DNA of 64,000 bases from NVTR01 sp965237505 (GCA_965237505.1 CBDEFR010000008.1:496001-560000), one strand, 5' to 3'. Counted from the stretch's first letter, positions 17,369 through 26,911 are shown. Notes: generated by a model from the sequence alone, not told the origin. Translations and numbers: made by a program.

Positions 17369-18583
17369 TTATTTGTCCACTTCCGCCATCACCGGGTCCA
17401 GGCTGCCCAGCACCGCAATCATGTCGGCCAGGTATTTCGCATTGCTGACCCCGAACAGCGCCTGCAGATTGACGAACGAGGGTGCGCGCACCTTGACCCG
17501 GAACGGTTTTGGCGAACCGTCGCTGATGATGTAAAAGCCAAGCTCGCCCTTTGGCGCTTCGATCGCCGAATAGACTTCGCCCGTCGGCACCTTGAAGCCG
17601 TAGGCCGACAGATCGAAATGCTGGATCAGCGCCTCCATCGAGCTGTGGACCTTGGCTTTGTCAACCGGGAACGCCACGGTCGGCAGGTCAACCAGGAACG
17701 GCCCATCTGGCATCTGGTCGAGGCATTGTTCGATCATCCGCACACTTTCGCGCATCTCGTCGATGCGGACCTGCCAGCGGGCAAAGCAATCACCCGCGTC
17801 GGCCACGATGACGTTGAAATCCAGCCGGTCGTAAATCTCGTAAGGTTCATCGCGGCGGATATCCCAGTCCACGCCTGAAGCCCGCAGATTGGGCCCGCTG
17901 AGGCCAAGGTCGATCGCGTCCTCGGGGGTGATCACGCCGATGCCGCGGGTGCGTTTGAGGAAAATCCGGTTTTTCGCGACCATCCGCTCATAATCACGGA
18001 TCCGGTTCGGGAAGATTTTGCAGAATTCCCTGATCTTGGCGATGTGCTCGGGCGGCAGGTCCTCGCGCACGCCGCCGATCCGGCAAAACGACGTGTGCAT
18101 GCGCGCGCCGGTGATCATCTCGAACAGGTCCATGACCATCTCGCGTTCGCGCATCGTGTAAAGCAGCGTGGTCATCGCGCCCAGGTCCATCGGCAGCGCG
18201 CCGATGATCAGCAGGTGCCCGGAAATTCGCGACAATTCGGCCATCATCACCCGGATGTACTGGGCCCGCTCCGGCGCCTCGATGCCGAGCAGTTTTTCGA
18301 CCGGCAGCGCGAAGGCGAGGTTGTTGGAGGGCGGGCACAGGTAATCCAGCCGATCGGTTAGCGGAAAGATTTGCGTGTAAGTGAAGCTCTCCATCAGCTT
18401 TTCGGTGCCGCGGTGCAAGTAACCGATATGCGGATCGACGCGCTGGACGATCTCGGCCTTCATTTCCAGCACCAGCCGCAGCACCCCGTGGGTGCTGGGG
18501 TGCTGCGGGCCGAGATTGAGCAGCACCTCTTTAGTGTTCGGCAGGTCTTCGGCCGGATTGAGCAATTCGGTGATTTCGGTCAT
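17369..18583 (-). CDS. nuoD: NADH-quinone oxidoreductase subunit D (49 kDa)
   Basis: 404 residues, derived from the hydrogenase large subunit and forming the quinone pocket with NuoB. The quinone-site loop GPQHPSTHGVLRLVLEM lies near residues 25-41 (the conserved His is in HPSTHG), with IGYLHRGTEKLMES after it. RIGGVREDLP and the C-terminal KVRAPSFVNLQAL are also present. NuoC is a separate gene here, unlike the fused NuoCD of enterobacteria. Full length. Confidence 0.97.
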   Translation of the reverse strand: MTEITELLNPAEDLPNTKEVLLNLGPQHPSTHGVLRLVLEMKAEIVQRVDPHIGYLHRGTEKLMESFTYTQIFPLTDRLDYLCPPSNNLAFALPVEKLLGIEAPERAQYIRVMMAELSRISGHLLIIGALPMDLGAMTTLLYTMREREMVMDLFEMITGARMHTSFCRIGGVREDLPPEHIAKIREFCKIFPNRIRDYERMVAKNRIFLKRTRGIGVITPEDAIDLGLSGPNLRASGVDWDIRRDEPYEIYDRLDFNVIVADAGDCFARWQVRIDEMRESVRMIEQCLDQMPDGPFLVDLPTVAFPVDKAKVHSSMEALIQHFDLSAYGFKVPTGEVYSAIEAPKGELGFYIISDGSPKPFRVKVRAPSFVNLQALFGVSNAKYLADMIAVLGSLDPVMAEVDK

Positions 18584-18617
18584 TTTCGGTCCTCGGCGCG
18601 GACCAGCCCTGTTGCAG

Positions 18618-19151
18618 TCACCATTTTCTTGTCGCCAGATCGGGCTGGGTCGGCGGCGTTCCTTCGGCGCCGAACGGATTCAGCGCGTCCTTGTAGCCGC
18701 GCAGCGGAAAGTCCTTGCGCTGCGGAAAGCCCTCGAACTCTTTCCACATGTAAATCCGGCGCAGATCGGGATGGCCGTCGAATATGATGCCGTACATGTC
18801 ATAAGCTTCGCGCTCGTGCCAGTTTGCGGTCCGCCAGACCCCGGTCACCGAAGGGACATGCGGCGGGTCGCCGAGCCGGCATTTGATGCGGATGCGCCAT
18901 TTGTTGGGCAGCGAGTACAGGTGATAGACCGCCTCGTAGCGCGGTGTTTCAGGGTGGAAATCGACGCCGCAGATGTCGGAGAGGAAATTGAACTCGAGCT
19001 CCGGATGTTCCTTCAGAAACCGGCAGAGATCGACGATGAGCTCGGGCGGCGCGGTGAAAGCATGGACGCTATGGGCAAAGCCTAAGTCGGCGACCGCGTC
19101 ACCAAAACGCTCTTTGATCAGGGCGGGGAATGGCGGTGTCTTTTCGGTCAC
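18618..19151 (-). CDS. nuoC: NADH-quinone oxidoreductase subunit C (30 kDa)
   Basis: 177 residues. The GTG at 19151 is chosen because it overlaps the nuoB stop (GTGA) and gives the normal N-terminus (VTEKTPPFPALIKERFG). The family signature WHEREAYDMYGIIFDGHPDL and RRIYMWKEFEGFPQRKDFPL are complete. It is a structural subunit holding NuoB and NuoD. It sits 34 bases upstream of nuoD. Confidence 0.95.
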   Translation of the reverse strand: MTEKTPPFPALIKERFGDAVADLGFAHSVHAFTAPPELIVDLCRFLKEHPELEFNFLSDICGVDFHPETPRYEAVYHLYSLPNKWRIRIKCRLGDPPHVPSVTGVWRTANWHEREAYDMYGIIFDGHPDLRRIYMWKEFEGFPQRKDFPLRGYKDALNPFGAEGTPPTQPDLATRKW

Positions 19152-19642
19152 GTCGACAAGGCGCGGTCCAGCGGGGTCCCGGCCAGCGCCTTGGATTTCT
19201 TGATCTTTTCCTGCAGTAGCAGGAAACCGTGCATCAGCGCTTCGGGGCGCGGCGGGCAACCGGCCACATGCACGTCGACGGGCACGAATGTCTCGGAACC
19301 CTGCACCACCGCGTAAGTGTTGTATACACCGCCCGAGATCGCACAGGTGCCCATGGCGATGACCCAGCGCGGTTCCGGCATCTGGTCGTAAAGGCGGTGC
19401 ACGATGGGCGCGAATTTGCGGGTGACGGTGCCGGCGATGATCATCACATCCGATTGGCGCGGCGAGGGGCGGAACACGATGCCGAACCGGTCAAGATCAT
19501 AACGCGAGCAGCCGGCCGAGATCATCTCGATGGCGCAGCACGCAATGCCGAAGGTTTCCGGCCACAGCGCCGATTGCCGACTCCAGTTGATGACGCTGTC
19601 GAGCGTAGTGAACAGCACGCTGTCACGAATTACGTTTCCCAA
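19148..19642 (-). CDS. nuoB: NADH-quinone oxidoreductase subunit B
   Basis: 164 residues from the TTG at 19642, which is preceded by AAGGAG seven bases upstream and gives MGNVIRDSVLFTTLDSVINW. It carries the terminal N2 [4Fe-4S] cluster: Cys-Cys in GIACCAIEM, Cys in WVIAMGTCAISGG and Cys in VHVAGCPPRPE are all present. The start overlaps the end of nuoA by 13 bases. No ATG lies at a suitable place, so the rare TTG start is the best reading. Confidence 0.95.
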   Translation of the reverse strand: MGNVIRDSVLFTTLDSVINWSRQSALWPETFGIACCAIEMISAGCSRYDLDRFGIVFRPSPRQSDVMIIAGTVTRKFAPIVHRLYDQMPEPRWVIAMGTCAISGGVYNTYAVVQGSETFVPVDVHVAGCPPRPEALMHGFLLLQEKIKKSKALAGTPLDRALST

Positions 19643-19995
19643 TCGAGCGCTCCTTTCAGCCAAGCGTAGGCGAACCCGACCAGCAACAAAATGATGAACA
19701 CGAACATCTCGATATAGCCGACCAGGCCGATTTCCTTGAGCACAACCGCCCACGGAAACAGGAACATCGCCTCGACATCGAAGACCACGAACAGGATGGC
19801 GATCACGAAGAATTGCACCTTGAAATAGCCGCCCGCCGCCTCGCCCGCCGGATCGACGCCGCATTCATAGGGCATGTTTTTCGCCGGATAGGGATTGTTG
19901 GGGCGCACCAGCGACGACATGAACAGCGTCGCAAACGCCACGACGGTGATCCCGATCACCATCAACAGAACCGGCAGGAAATCCATTGCAGTCAT
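19630..19995 (-). CDS. nuoA: NADH-quinone oxidoreductase subunit A
   Basis: 121 residues, three predicted membrane helices (about 5-27, 62-85, 92-114). The quinone-channel loop between helices 1 and 2 holds the conserved NPYPAKNMPYECGVDP with its Cys, and FVVFDVEAMFLFPWA follows. It is the first gene of the nuoA-G block; the promoter should lie in 19996-20370, shared with the divergent Rap1a-like gene. Confidence 0.96.
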   Translation of the reverse strand: MTAMDFLPVLLMVIGITVVAFATLFMSSLVRPNNPYPAKNMPYECGVDPAGEAAGGYFKVQFFVIAILFVVFDVEAMFLFPWAVVLKEIGLVGYIEMFVFIILLLVGFAYAWLKGALDWET

Positions 19996-20583
19996 GCTTT
20001 ATGGTCCCGGTCACGGGCCGAGGGGTTTGCTGTGACGCATTGAAGGCGGTCACGCAGACCCTGCGAAGGCAACCGGGGCGCTCCTTTCTTCTGGTTCAAA
20101 CTATACCAAACACCGGTTCTTTCAAAGAAAATTCGCCTGGCGGTGGTGTCGCGGTGGGATATTCGGGTTTTCCAGCGGAGACGATCTGACCGTTTGGGTG
20201 CAGGGCGGGGACGTTCCATTACACATACGTGGTCATTGGGCTAGGGTCTTGCTCCGGCTCCATGTATAGTCAAGCGAGGTGAGGAGTGTTCCCCGCTTAT
20301 ACGTATCCAGCCGAGCGCGAACAGTAACCACAGGATTTGCCATCTGAGTCGCCGCGCCAAATGAGGTAAGTTCATGACCCGAATGTTGTTAACATTCATA
20401 TTGTGGGCATTGGGCGCTGTTGGATTTGCGCAGTGCGCAAACGCTACATCGGCTGCAGAATTGCTGTCAGATTGCAAAGGCTTTGAACAGGTCATGGTTT
20501 TGGGCGACAAAAAAATGGCACTACCAACCGCAAACATCGAAATTTGGCGGTGCGCGGGTTACTTCGAAGCGTTTCAGGCCTTA

Positions 20584-21517
20584 GTGTCTGATTCAAAACT
20601 CTACGCATGATTACAATGCCTTGCAATTTTACGCGTGAGGGTTCTGATATGTGCAACGAGTATCCATGCCTGTGAACTTGCGATGGATTTTTCTGCCAAT
20701 CTTTGGCCAATCGCCGGCAGCGGTTGAGCCATGCGAAGGTGCGCTCGACGACCCATCTTCTGGGAATGACTTCGAAGCCTTCCGCAGTGTCGAAGCGCTT
20801 GACGATCTGGATTGTCCAGTCACCGATGCCTTCAAGAGCGTCGCGCAGCTTTGGTCCGGCATAACCGCCATCCGCAAAGATATGGCGCAAGTTTGGATGG
20901 GAATACCGGATGGATTTCAACACTTCCGGTGCGCCATCACGGTCTTGAATACCGGCGCTATGCACGACCAACCCAACCATAAACCCGAGCGTGTCGGTGA
21001 CAATGTGGCGCTTGCGGCCCTTGGTTTTCTTGCCCGCGTCATAGCCCGAAATGCCACCGCTTTCCGTTGTTTTTATGGTCTGGCTATCAATGACACCAGC
21101 GGTGGGGCCGGGCTTCTTGCCATGAAACTCGCGCGCCGTCGCCACCAGAAAATGGCTGATCACTTCAAAGATGCCATCGTTGCGCCAGCCATAGAAATAG
21201 TAGCGCACGGTGGACACTGGCGGGAAATCATTGGGCAGCATACGCCACGCACACCCGGCGCTGGCGATGTACAAAATGGCATCCAGAACATCGCGCATCG
21301 CCGTGCTGCGCGGACGACCAGTTGTTTTAGGCGGCGGCAGGAATGGCGCGATCAAACCCCATTCCTGATCAGTTAAATCGCTTGCATAGCGTCCCGAATG
21401 CCGTTCATATCGGGCGCGAGTGGTTTCCGTCCAGGCCATTGTGATCTCCCTCGAATCTTATCAATCCGATTGAATCACAACTCGCTGAAATCACTCAATT
21501 AGTTTTGGATCAGACAC
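20584..21517 (-). mobile_element. IS5-family (IS1031-like) element (copy b), 934 bp
   Basis: Same terminal repeats as copies a and c (GTGTCTGATYC). Flanked by TTA at 20581-20583 and 21518-21520. It is two bases longer than intact copy c, and those bases fall in the transposase gene. Confidence 0.93.
20601..21439 (-). pseudogene. IS5 transposase (copy b), C-terminal frameshift
   Basis: It is intact from MAWTETTRARYERH through the DDE motifs (VIDSQTIKTTESGG, FADGGYAGPKL, RWVVERTFAWLNRCRR). It is then shifted by an extra TG near 20694-20695, so RRLAKDW is followed by QKNPSQVHRHG instead of EKSIASSQAWILVAHIR. The altered frame runs beyond the element to 20492. The last ~25 family residues are replaced, so activity is doubtful. 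Confidence 0.88.
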
Positions 21518-21971
21518 TTAGGGCGTCATGCTTCGGACGCGGATGACCCGCAGGGCAGCAGATGGCTCGGCATCTGCGCACCGGAGGCTTCGCGCCTGTC
21601 GCAGTATGTGCTCGTGTTCATTGAGTATCTGCGCCGACATCCGGAACAATTGCATGAAGACGCTGATTTGATCGCGTTGCGGTCCCTTTGGGAAGTGTGG
21701 AGTTGTAGTAAATAGGTCGATGCCGCCATTCGAGTTTTCCCCTAGCCGCCGCATATACACCATCGTTGTCACGTTCACTGCCACCTCCAATATCGCATCA
21801 AGGGCGACGGAAATGCGCTGGAAGTGAGCGATAACGCCGGATAGCACCATAAGGGCAGGAACCGCGAAATGACCGAATGTCCCCTCTGGACGAAAAACAC
21901 CTGCTCGATACACTTGTGCGCACATCACCTTACGCTTGCACACCCGAACTCCACAATAAGGCTCTCCCCGC

Positions 21972-23414
21972 CTACCCCCCGAGCACCGACTGCTGCGCCA
22001 GACCCAGAAACCACGCCGGAAACAGGCCGATGCCGATGGTTCCGGCGGCGGCGATACTAAGTGCTGCGCGGACCGAGAGCGTCAGCGCCGGGTCGAAATC
22101 GCCTGCTGGCTCGCGCATGTAGATGACCATGACGATGCGGATGTAGAAATAGGCGGCCACCACGCTGAGCAGCACCGCGATGATCGCCAGCGCCAGAAAA
22201 CCCTGCTGAACAAGGGCCACAAGCACGTAGAACTTGGCGAAGAACCCGGCGGTCGGCGGGATGCCGGCCAGCGAGAACAGGAACAACAGCGTCAGCAGCG
22301 CGAGCACGCGGTGTGATTTGGCCAGGCCGCTGTAATCATCGATCACCTCGCCCTTGAAATCGCCGTTTCGCATCAGGATGACGAGGCCGAAGATGCCGAG
22401 GTTCATGAACACATAGATCAGCAAATACAGCATCACGCTGGCGATCCCGTCAGCCCCGCCCGCGACCACGCCCAGAAGCGCGAAGCCGGCGTGGGCGATG
22501 CTGGAATAGGCCAGCAGACGCTTGATATTGTCCTGCACCAGCGCCACGAAACTGCCCAGCGCCATGGTGGCCACCGCGATCACCGCGACCACGATCCAGA
22601 CGTCTGATGCGGCGACTGCCGGGTTCAGGAACACCCGCAGGATGATCGCGAAACCGGCCGCCTTGGGCCCCACCGACAAAAACGCGGTGATGGTGGTCGG
22701 CGCGCCCTCGTAGACATCCGGCACCCACATGTGGAACGGCACCGCGCCGACCTTGAAGGCTAGCCCGGTGACGATGAAGATGATCGCCAGCAGCAGCGCT
22801 GGATCGGGTCCGGTGTCCTCGCTCAGCGCGGCGGCGATGGCGTCAAGCTGGGTGGTGCCGGTCAGGCCGTAGATGAGCGACACCCCGTAAAGGAATATCC
22901 CCGACGACACCGCGCCGAGGATCACGTATTTCAACGCCGCCTCGTTCGAGCGCCGTTCCTGGCGCATGAATCCGGTCAGCACGTAAGTTGCCAGCGCCAT
23001 CAGCTCCAGCCCGACGTAGATCGACACTAGATCGATGCCCGAGGCCATGATCATCATGCCGGAAAGTGCGAACAGCAGCAGGATGTAATACTCGCTTTTT
23101 TCGATCTGCTCGACTTCGGCGTATTTGCGAGACAACAACAGAGTGATTGCGGTGGCGATGTAAAACAGCACTTTGAAGAAGCTGGCAAAGCCATCGATGA
23201 CGAACATGCCGCTATAGGCGGGCCGAACTGCGCCGGTGAGCGCCAGCGTGGCGGCGGCGGCGGCGGCGATGGTGGCGATCGAGGCCCAGACCAGGATATC
23301 GCCGCGGTCTTTCGGGACGAACAGGCCTACGATCAGCAGCACGCAGGCCCCAGTGATCACGATAATCTCGGGCAGGCTGGCGAGCACCGAGGCGAGGAGC
23401 GCGGCGGGGGTCAT
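21972..23414 (-). CDS. nuoN: NADH-quinone oxidoreductase subunit N
   Basis: 480 residues, about 14 membrane helices, a proton-pumping antiporter-like subunit of complex I. Key residues are visible: the helix-5 Glu in IYVGLELMALATYVLTG, the helix-7 Lys in LAFKVGAVPFHMWVPDVY and the helix-8 Lys in FLSVGPKAAGFAI. The start overlaps the nuoM stop by 4 bases. It is the last gene of the nuoJ-N block. Confidence 0.96.
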   Translation of the reverse strand: MTPAALLASVLASLPEIIVITGACVLLIVGLFVPKDRGDILVWASIATIAAAAAATLALTGAVRPAYSGMFVIDGFASFFKVLFYIATAITLLLSRKYAEVEQIEKSEYYILLLFALSGMMIMASGIDLVSIYVGLELMALATYVLTGFMRQERRSNEAALKYVILGAVSSGIFLYGVSLIYGLTGTTQLDAIAAALSEDTGPDPALLLAIIFIVTGLAFKVGAVPFHMWVPDVYEGAPTTITAFLSVGPKAAGFAIILRVFLNPAVAASDVWIVVAVIAVATMALGSFVALVQDNIKRLLAYSSIAHAGFALLGVVAGGADGIASVMLYLLIYVFMNLGIFGLVILMRNGDFKGEVIDDYSGLAKSHRVLALLTLLFLFSLAGIPPTAGFFAKFYVLVALVQQGFLALAIIAVLLSVVAAYFYIRIVMVIYMREPAGDFDPALTLSVRAALSIAAAGTIGIGLFPAWFLGLAQQSVLGG

Positions 23415-24892
23415 GGCCGGGTCTCCGCCTGATCGCCGTGGACCTGCGCCAACAGGTGCTCGACCGACACATGGATGATGTTCAGGAACGGCTTTGGATA
23501 CAGCCCGACCCAGAAAACGAACACCGCCAGCGGCAGGATCGCCGCCAGTTCGCGGCGGCCCAGGTCCCAGATTTTGTAACGCTCACCGACGGTGTTGGGG
23601 CCGAGCGCGACGCGGCGGAACATGCCCAGCAGATAAGCCGCAGCGAGCAGCGCGCCGACGATGGCAGCAGCACCTACGGCCATGTTGGCGCCGAATGCGC
23701 CAGCCAGAATCAGCAGCTCGCCGACGAACGAGTTGGTGCCCGGCAGCGCCATCGACGACAGCGCGAACAGCGCCAGGAACACCGTGAACACCGGCGCCGC
23801 CTTCATCAGCCCGCCATAGTCGGCGATGCTGCGGGTGTGGGTACGTTCGTAAATCAGCCCGACCAGCAGGAACAGCGCCCCCGTGGTGACGCCATGATTG
23901 AACATCTGCAGGATACCGCCTTCCATCCCGCGCAAATTGAGGGCGAAAATCCCCAGGGTCACAAACCCCATGTGGCTGATCGAGGAATAGGCGACCAGTT
24001 TTTTCAAATCGTCCTGCGCCAGCGCCAGCAGCCCGCCATAGATGATCGCCACCGCAGACAGCACCAGCATCAGGGTCGAATAATGCACCGTGGCCTCGGG
24101 CAGCATCGGCAGCGAGAACCGCAAGAACCCGTAAGCGCCCATCTTGAGCAGCACCCCGGCGAGAATGATGCTGCCCGCGGTCGGCGCCTGCACATGGGCA
24201 TCCGGCAGCCAAGTATGCACCGGAACCATCGGCACCTTGACCGCAAACGCGATCAGGAAGGCGAAAAACAGCCAGCTTTGAACTGCGAACGGGTAGTCCT
24301 GCGCCATCAGCGAGACGATGTCGAAAGTCTCGCCACCCTGGAAATACAGCACGATGATGCCGATCAGGAACAGCACGCTGCCGGCCAGCGTGAACAGGAA
24401 GAACTTGAACGCCGCGTAGATGCGCCCGGTGCCGCCCCAGACGCCGATGATTACATACATCGGGATCAGCATCGCCTCCCAGAACACGTAGAACAGAAAC
24501 AGATCGAGCGCGCAGAACACCCCCAGCATCAGCGACTGCATCATCAGCAGCGCGATCATGAACTCCTTCACTTTGGTCTCGATTGCGACCCAGGAGGCGA
24601 GCACGCAGATCCAGCCCAAAAGTGCTGTCAGAAACACGAACATCGCGCTGATCCCGTCCACGCCGAGGGCGAATTTGATGCCGAGCGCCGGGATCCAGGC
24701 GCGGGTCTCGGTGAACTGCATTTCGTGGGTCGTGGTGTCAAAGCCGATGAGCAGGGCGATGCACAGCACGAAATCGATGAGCGCGACGGTCAGTGCCGTC
24801 CAGCGCACCGCGTTGTCGTCGCGCAGGAACAGCAAAACCAGCGCCCCAGCTGCGGGCAGAAACACGATCAGGCTCAGCAGCGGAAAATCCAT
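23411..24892 (-). CDS. nuoM: NADH-quinone oxidoreductase subunit M
   Basis: 493 residues from the ATG at 24892 (MDFPLLSLIVFLPAAGALVL); the frame is open further upstream but that part is out of family and overlaps the previous gene. Polytopic proton-pumping subunit: helix-5 Glu in LFYVFWEAMLIPMYVIIG, helix-7 Lys in FAVKVPMVPVHTWLPDAH and helix-8 Lys in GVLLKMGAYGFLRF. It starts 11 bases after the preceding antiporter-like gene. Confidence 0.96.
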   Translation of the reverse strand: MDFPLLSLIVFLPAAGALVLLFLRDDNAVRWTALTVALIDFVLCIALLIGFDTTTHEMQFTETRAWIPALGIKFALGVDGISAMFVFLTALLGWICVLASWVAIETKVKEFMIALLMMQSLMLGVFCALDLFLFYVFWEAMLIPMYVIIGVWGGTGRIYAAFKFFLFTLAGSVLFLIGIIVLYFQGGETFDIVSLMAQDYPFAVQSWLFFAFLIAFAVKVPMVPVHTWLPDAHVQAPTAGSIILAGVLLKMGAYGFLRFSLPMLPEATVHYSTLMLVLSAVAIIYGGLLALAQDDLKKLVAYSSISHMGFVTLGIFALNLRGMEGGILQMFNHGVTTGALFLLVGLIYERTHTRSIADYGGLMKAAPVFTVFLALFALSSMALPGTNSFVGELLILAGAFGANMAVGAAAIVGALLAAAYLLGMFRRVALGPNTVGERYKIWDLGRRELAAILPLAVFVFWVGLYPKPFLNIIHVSVEHLLAQVHGDQAETRP

Positions 24893-24903
24893 TACTGCCC
24901 CAC

Positions 24904-26664
24904 TCACCGCCAGGCCACGGCGAAGATCGAGATCGCCGCGATCAACCCGGCGATCATCCCCCCGGCGTAATGCGTCACCACCCCGGTTTGCAGCCGCCGC
25001 AGCACCGCGCCGCCGCGCAGAACCCAACGGGCGAGGCCATTGACGACGCCGTCCACCACATGAATGTCCATTCGCAGCCCGGCTGCCGCCGAGCCATGCA
25101 TAAACGGCAGCGCCGCGGTGTCCGACACATCGCTGACCGCTTGCTCGTAGCGCGCCAAAGGTTTCTCGGCGAGCCACATGAACGCCCGCGCGCCCTTGCG
25201 GTAGACCCAGTCGGTGTCCAGGCTGATGGTTTTCTCGGGATCGAGCGCTTTGAGCAGCAGCACAAAACCCAGTGCGGTGAACATCAGAATGCCGAGGCTT
25301 TCGGTGATATGTGTGCCGGTGTAAGGCTCGAACGCGACGGCATGGGGAAGCAATGCGTAGAGCGGTCCGGGAAACACACCGATCGCGACGCAGAGCACCG
25401 CCGCCATACTCATGGCGATCAGCATGTTGCGCGGCGGCTCCTGGGCCCGCAGTCCGCTGTCCTTGCCGAAAAACATGTAAAAGGGAAGCTTCAGCCCGGT
25501 GTGCAGGAAGGTGCCCGATGACGCCAGAGTCAGCAGCAGCACCACCAGCGCCCGGTGGTCGTTTCCGGCGGCGGCGATCACCATCGACTTGGTGACGAAG
25601 CCCGAGAAAAACGGAAACGCCGAGATCGCGAAGGCGCCGATCATGTAAAGCGCCACGGTCAGCGGCATGGTTTTGTAAAGCCCGCCCATTTCGGTGAGTT
25701 TGCGCACCCCGGTGACGTAGATCACCGCGCCCGCACCCATGAACAAGAGCGCCTTGTAAATGATGTGTGCGAAGGCATGGCTGGCGGCACCGTTCACCGC
25801 CATTTCGGTGCCGATGCCGACGCCGACCACCATATAGCCGACCTGGCTGATGATGTGATAGGCCAAGAGCCGCCGGGCGTCGTTTTCCAGCACCGCGTAG
25901 ATCACCCCGTAAATCGCCATCGCGGCACCGAACCAGACCAACAGCTCGGTCCCCGGAAAGCCGCGCGCCAGCACGTAGACGGCGGTCTTGGTGGTGAATG
26001 CGCTCATGAACACCGCGCCGGTCACCGTTGCCTCGGGATAGGCGTCGGTCAGCCAGGCGTTCAGCGGCGGCACCGCCGCATTAAGCATGAAACTGGCAAG
26101 GATAAGATAGGTCGCCAGCCCCAGCGTGCCCTCGATCGGGCCAAACAGCACCGATCCGGTGGTCACTCCGTAAAGCACGACACCGCCGAGCAGCACCACG
26201 CCGCCGGTGACATGAACCATCAGATACCGGAAACCCGCCCGCATCGCAGCCGCGCCGCCCTGGGCAAACACCAGATAGGCCGAGGCGAACGCCATGCCCT
26301 CCCAGAACACGAACAGGGTCAGGTAATCGCCCGCAAACACCACACCTAGCGCGCTGCCGATATAGACGAACGCCGCCACATGCTCGCCGGTGCGTTTGAC
26401 ATGCAGTGCGTAAACCATCCCGATCAGCGCCATGATGGTGAACACAAGCGCGAATACGACGGCGAGCTTGTCGACCCTCGCGGTCAGGATTTCCTGGCCC
26501 AGGAACGTCGTGGCGCCATAACTGCCCGGTTGCATCGTGGCGACTGCGACGATCGCCAGCACCGGGATCACCAGCAGCCAGGTCTTGCGGACCGAACTGT
26601 GCAGAAACGGGATCGGCAGCGCACCGGCGATGAACAGCAGCGCGGGGTGGAAAAACTCAATCAT
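24904..26664 (-). CDS. NuoL/MrpD-like antiporter subunit, helix-7 Lys replaced
   Basis: 586 residues, polytopic, in the position normally held by nuoL. Helix-5 Glu122 (FVFWEGMAFASAYL) and helix-8 Lys226 (SAFTTKTAVYVLAR) are present. The central helix-7 Lys of NuoL, M, N and MrpD is replaced by Asn195 (SFMLNAAVPPLNAWLTDAYP), and the following His by Asn. After about residue 460 comes an extension with LDTDWVYRKGARAFMWLAEK, which resembles the region leading to the lateral helix of NuoL. Such proteins are usually annotated Na+/H+ antiporter subunit D. It overlaps the small upstream gene by 8 bases. Likely a membrane-arm subunit of this complex. Confidence 0.85.
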   Translation of the reverse strand: MIEFFHPALLFIAGALPIPFLHSSVRKTWLLVIPVLAIVAVATMQPGSYGATTFLGQEILTARVDKLAVVFALVFTIMALIGMVYALHVKRTGEHVAAFVYIGSALGVVFAGDYLTLFVFWEGMAFASAYLVFAQGGAAAMRAGFRYLMVHVTGGVVLLGGVVLYGVTTGSVLFGPIEGTLGLATYLILASFMLNAAVPPLNAWLTDAYPEATVTGAVFMSAFTTKTAVYVLARGFPGTELLVWFGAAMAIYGVIYAVLENDARRLLAYHIISQVGYMVVGVGIGTEMAVNGAASHAFAHIIYKALLFMGAGAVIYVTGVRKLTEMGGLYKTMPLTVALYMIGAFAISAFPFFSGFVTKSMVIAAAGNDHRALVVLLLTLASSGTFLHTGLKLPFYMFFGKDSGLRAQEPPRNMLIAMSMAAVLCVAIGVFPGPLYALLPHAVAFEPYTGTHITESLGILMFTALGFVLLLKALDPEKTISLDTDWVYRKGARAFMWLAEKPLARYEQAVSDVSDTAALPFMHGSAAAGLRMDIHVVDGVVNGLARWVLRGGAVLRRLQTGVVTHYAGGMIAGLIAAISIFAVAWR

Positions 26665-26911
26665 AATAGTCCTCGTCGCGCATCAGCCCGCCCTGATGAC
26701 CGAGGAATTTGGAGATCAGGATCAACGCCACGCAGGACCCAAGCCCATACACCGCCGCCCAGCCCGGCAGCCGCTGCCAGAAATATTCCGCATGCTCGCG
26801 CGGCACCAGAAAGTCAGCAATGACGATCAGCGCCAGGACCAAATAGAATACGCGGCGGCGGTTCCTGGCGTGTTTTTCATCGCCAAAGAAATTGATTACC
26901 AGCCGGATCAT
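26657..26911 (-). CDS. Small membrane protein between antiporter subunits
   Basis: 84 residues with two likely membrane helices (about VFYLVLALIVIADFLV and WAAVYGLGSCVALILISKFL), a basic N-terminus (FFGDEKHARNRRR) and an acidic tail (MRDEDYYD). It overlaps both neighbours by 4 to 8 bases, so it is translated with them. I do not recognise a named family. Its place between two antiporter-like subunits suggests an accessory subunit of the membrane arm. Confidence 0.7.
   Translation of the reverse strand: MIRLVINFFGDEKHARNRRRVFYLVLALIVIADFLVPREHAEYFWQRLPGWAAVYGLGSCVALILISKFLGHQGGLMRDEDYYD

Larger units (their letters stand above)
20374..21715 (+). pseudogene. Rap1a/Tai-like secreted protein, split by IS5
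   Basis: Joining 20374-20583 to 21521-21715 (removing IS5-b and one TTA) restores a 134-residue frame. It begins with a signal peptide (MLLTFILWALGAVGFAQCANA), then SAAELLSDCKGFEQV, WRCAGYFEAFQAL joined to GRHASDADD, ICAPEASRLSQYVLVFIEYL, RRHPEQLHEDADLIAL and WEVWSCSK. The four spaced cysteines and the C-G-Y-F, YL..HPE.LH pattern match the Rap1a/Tai family, first known as periplasmic immunity proteins of type VI effectors but also widespread as orphans. No effector is nearby. It stands between nuoN and nuoA. Confidence 0.7.

Noticed and set aside
20492..20600. Extended C-terminus of the IS5-b transposase running into the Rap1a-like gene.
   Set aside because: It results from the TG insertion; the intact copy c ends inside the element.
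21518..21943. Minus-strand frame of 141 codons next to IS5-b.
   Set aside because: It overlaps the reconstructed Rap1a-like gene on the other strand and shows no family pattern; a small real gene in 21716-21943 cannot be excluded but is not supported.
23438..24970. Long 510-codon frame on the plus strand opposite nuoM.
   Set aside because: It is the complement of a confidently identified nuoM. Its composition (His, Gln, Arg rich) is typical of antisense frames in high-GC DNA.
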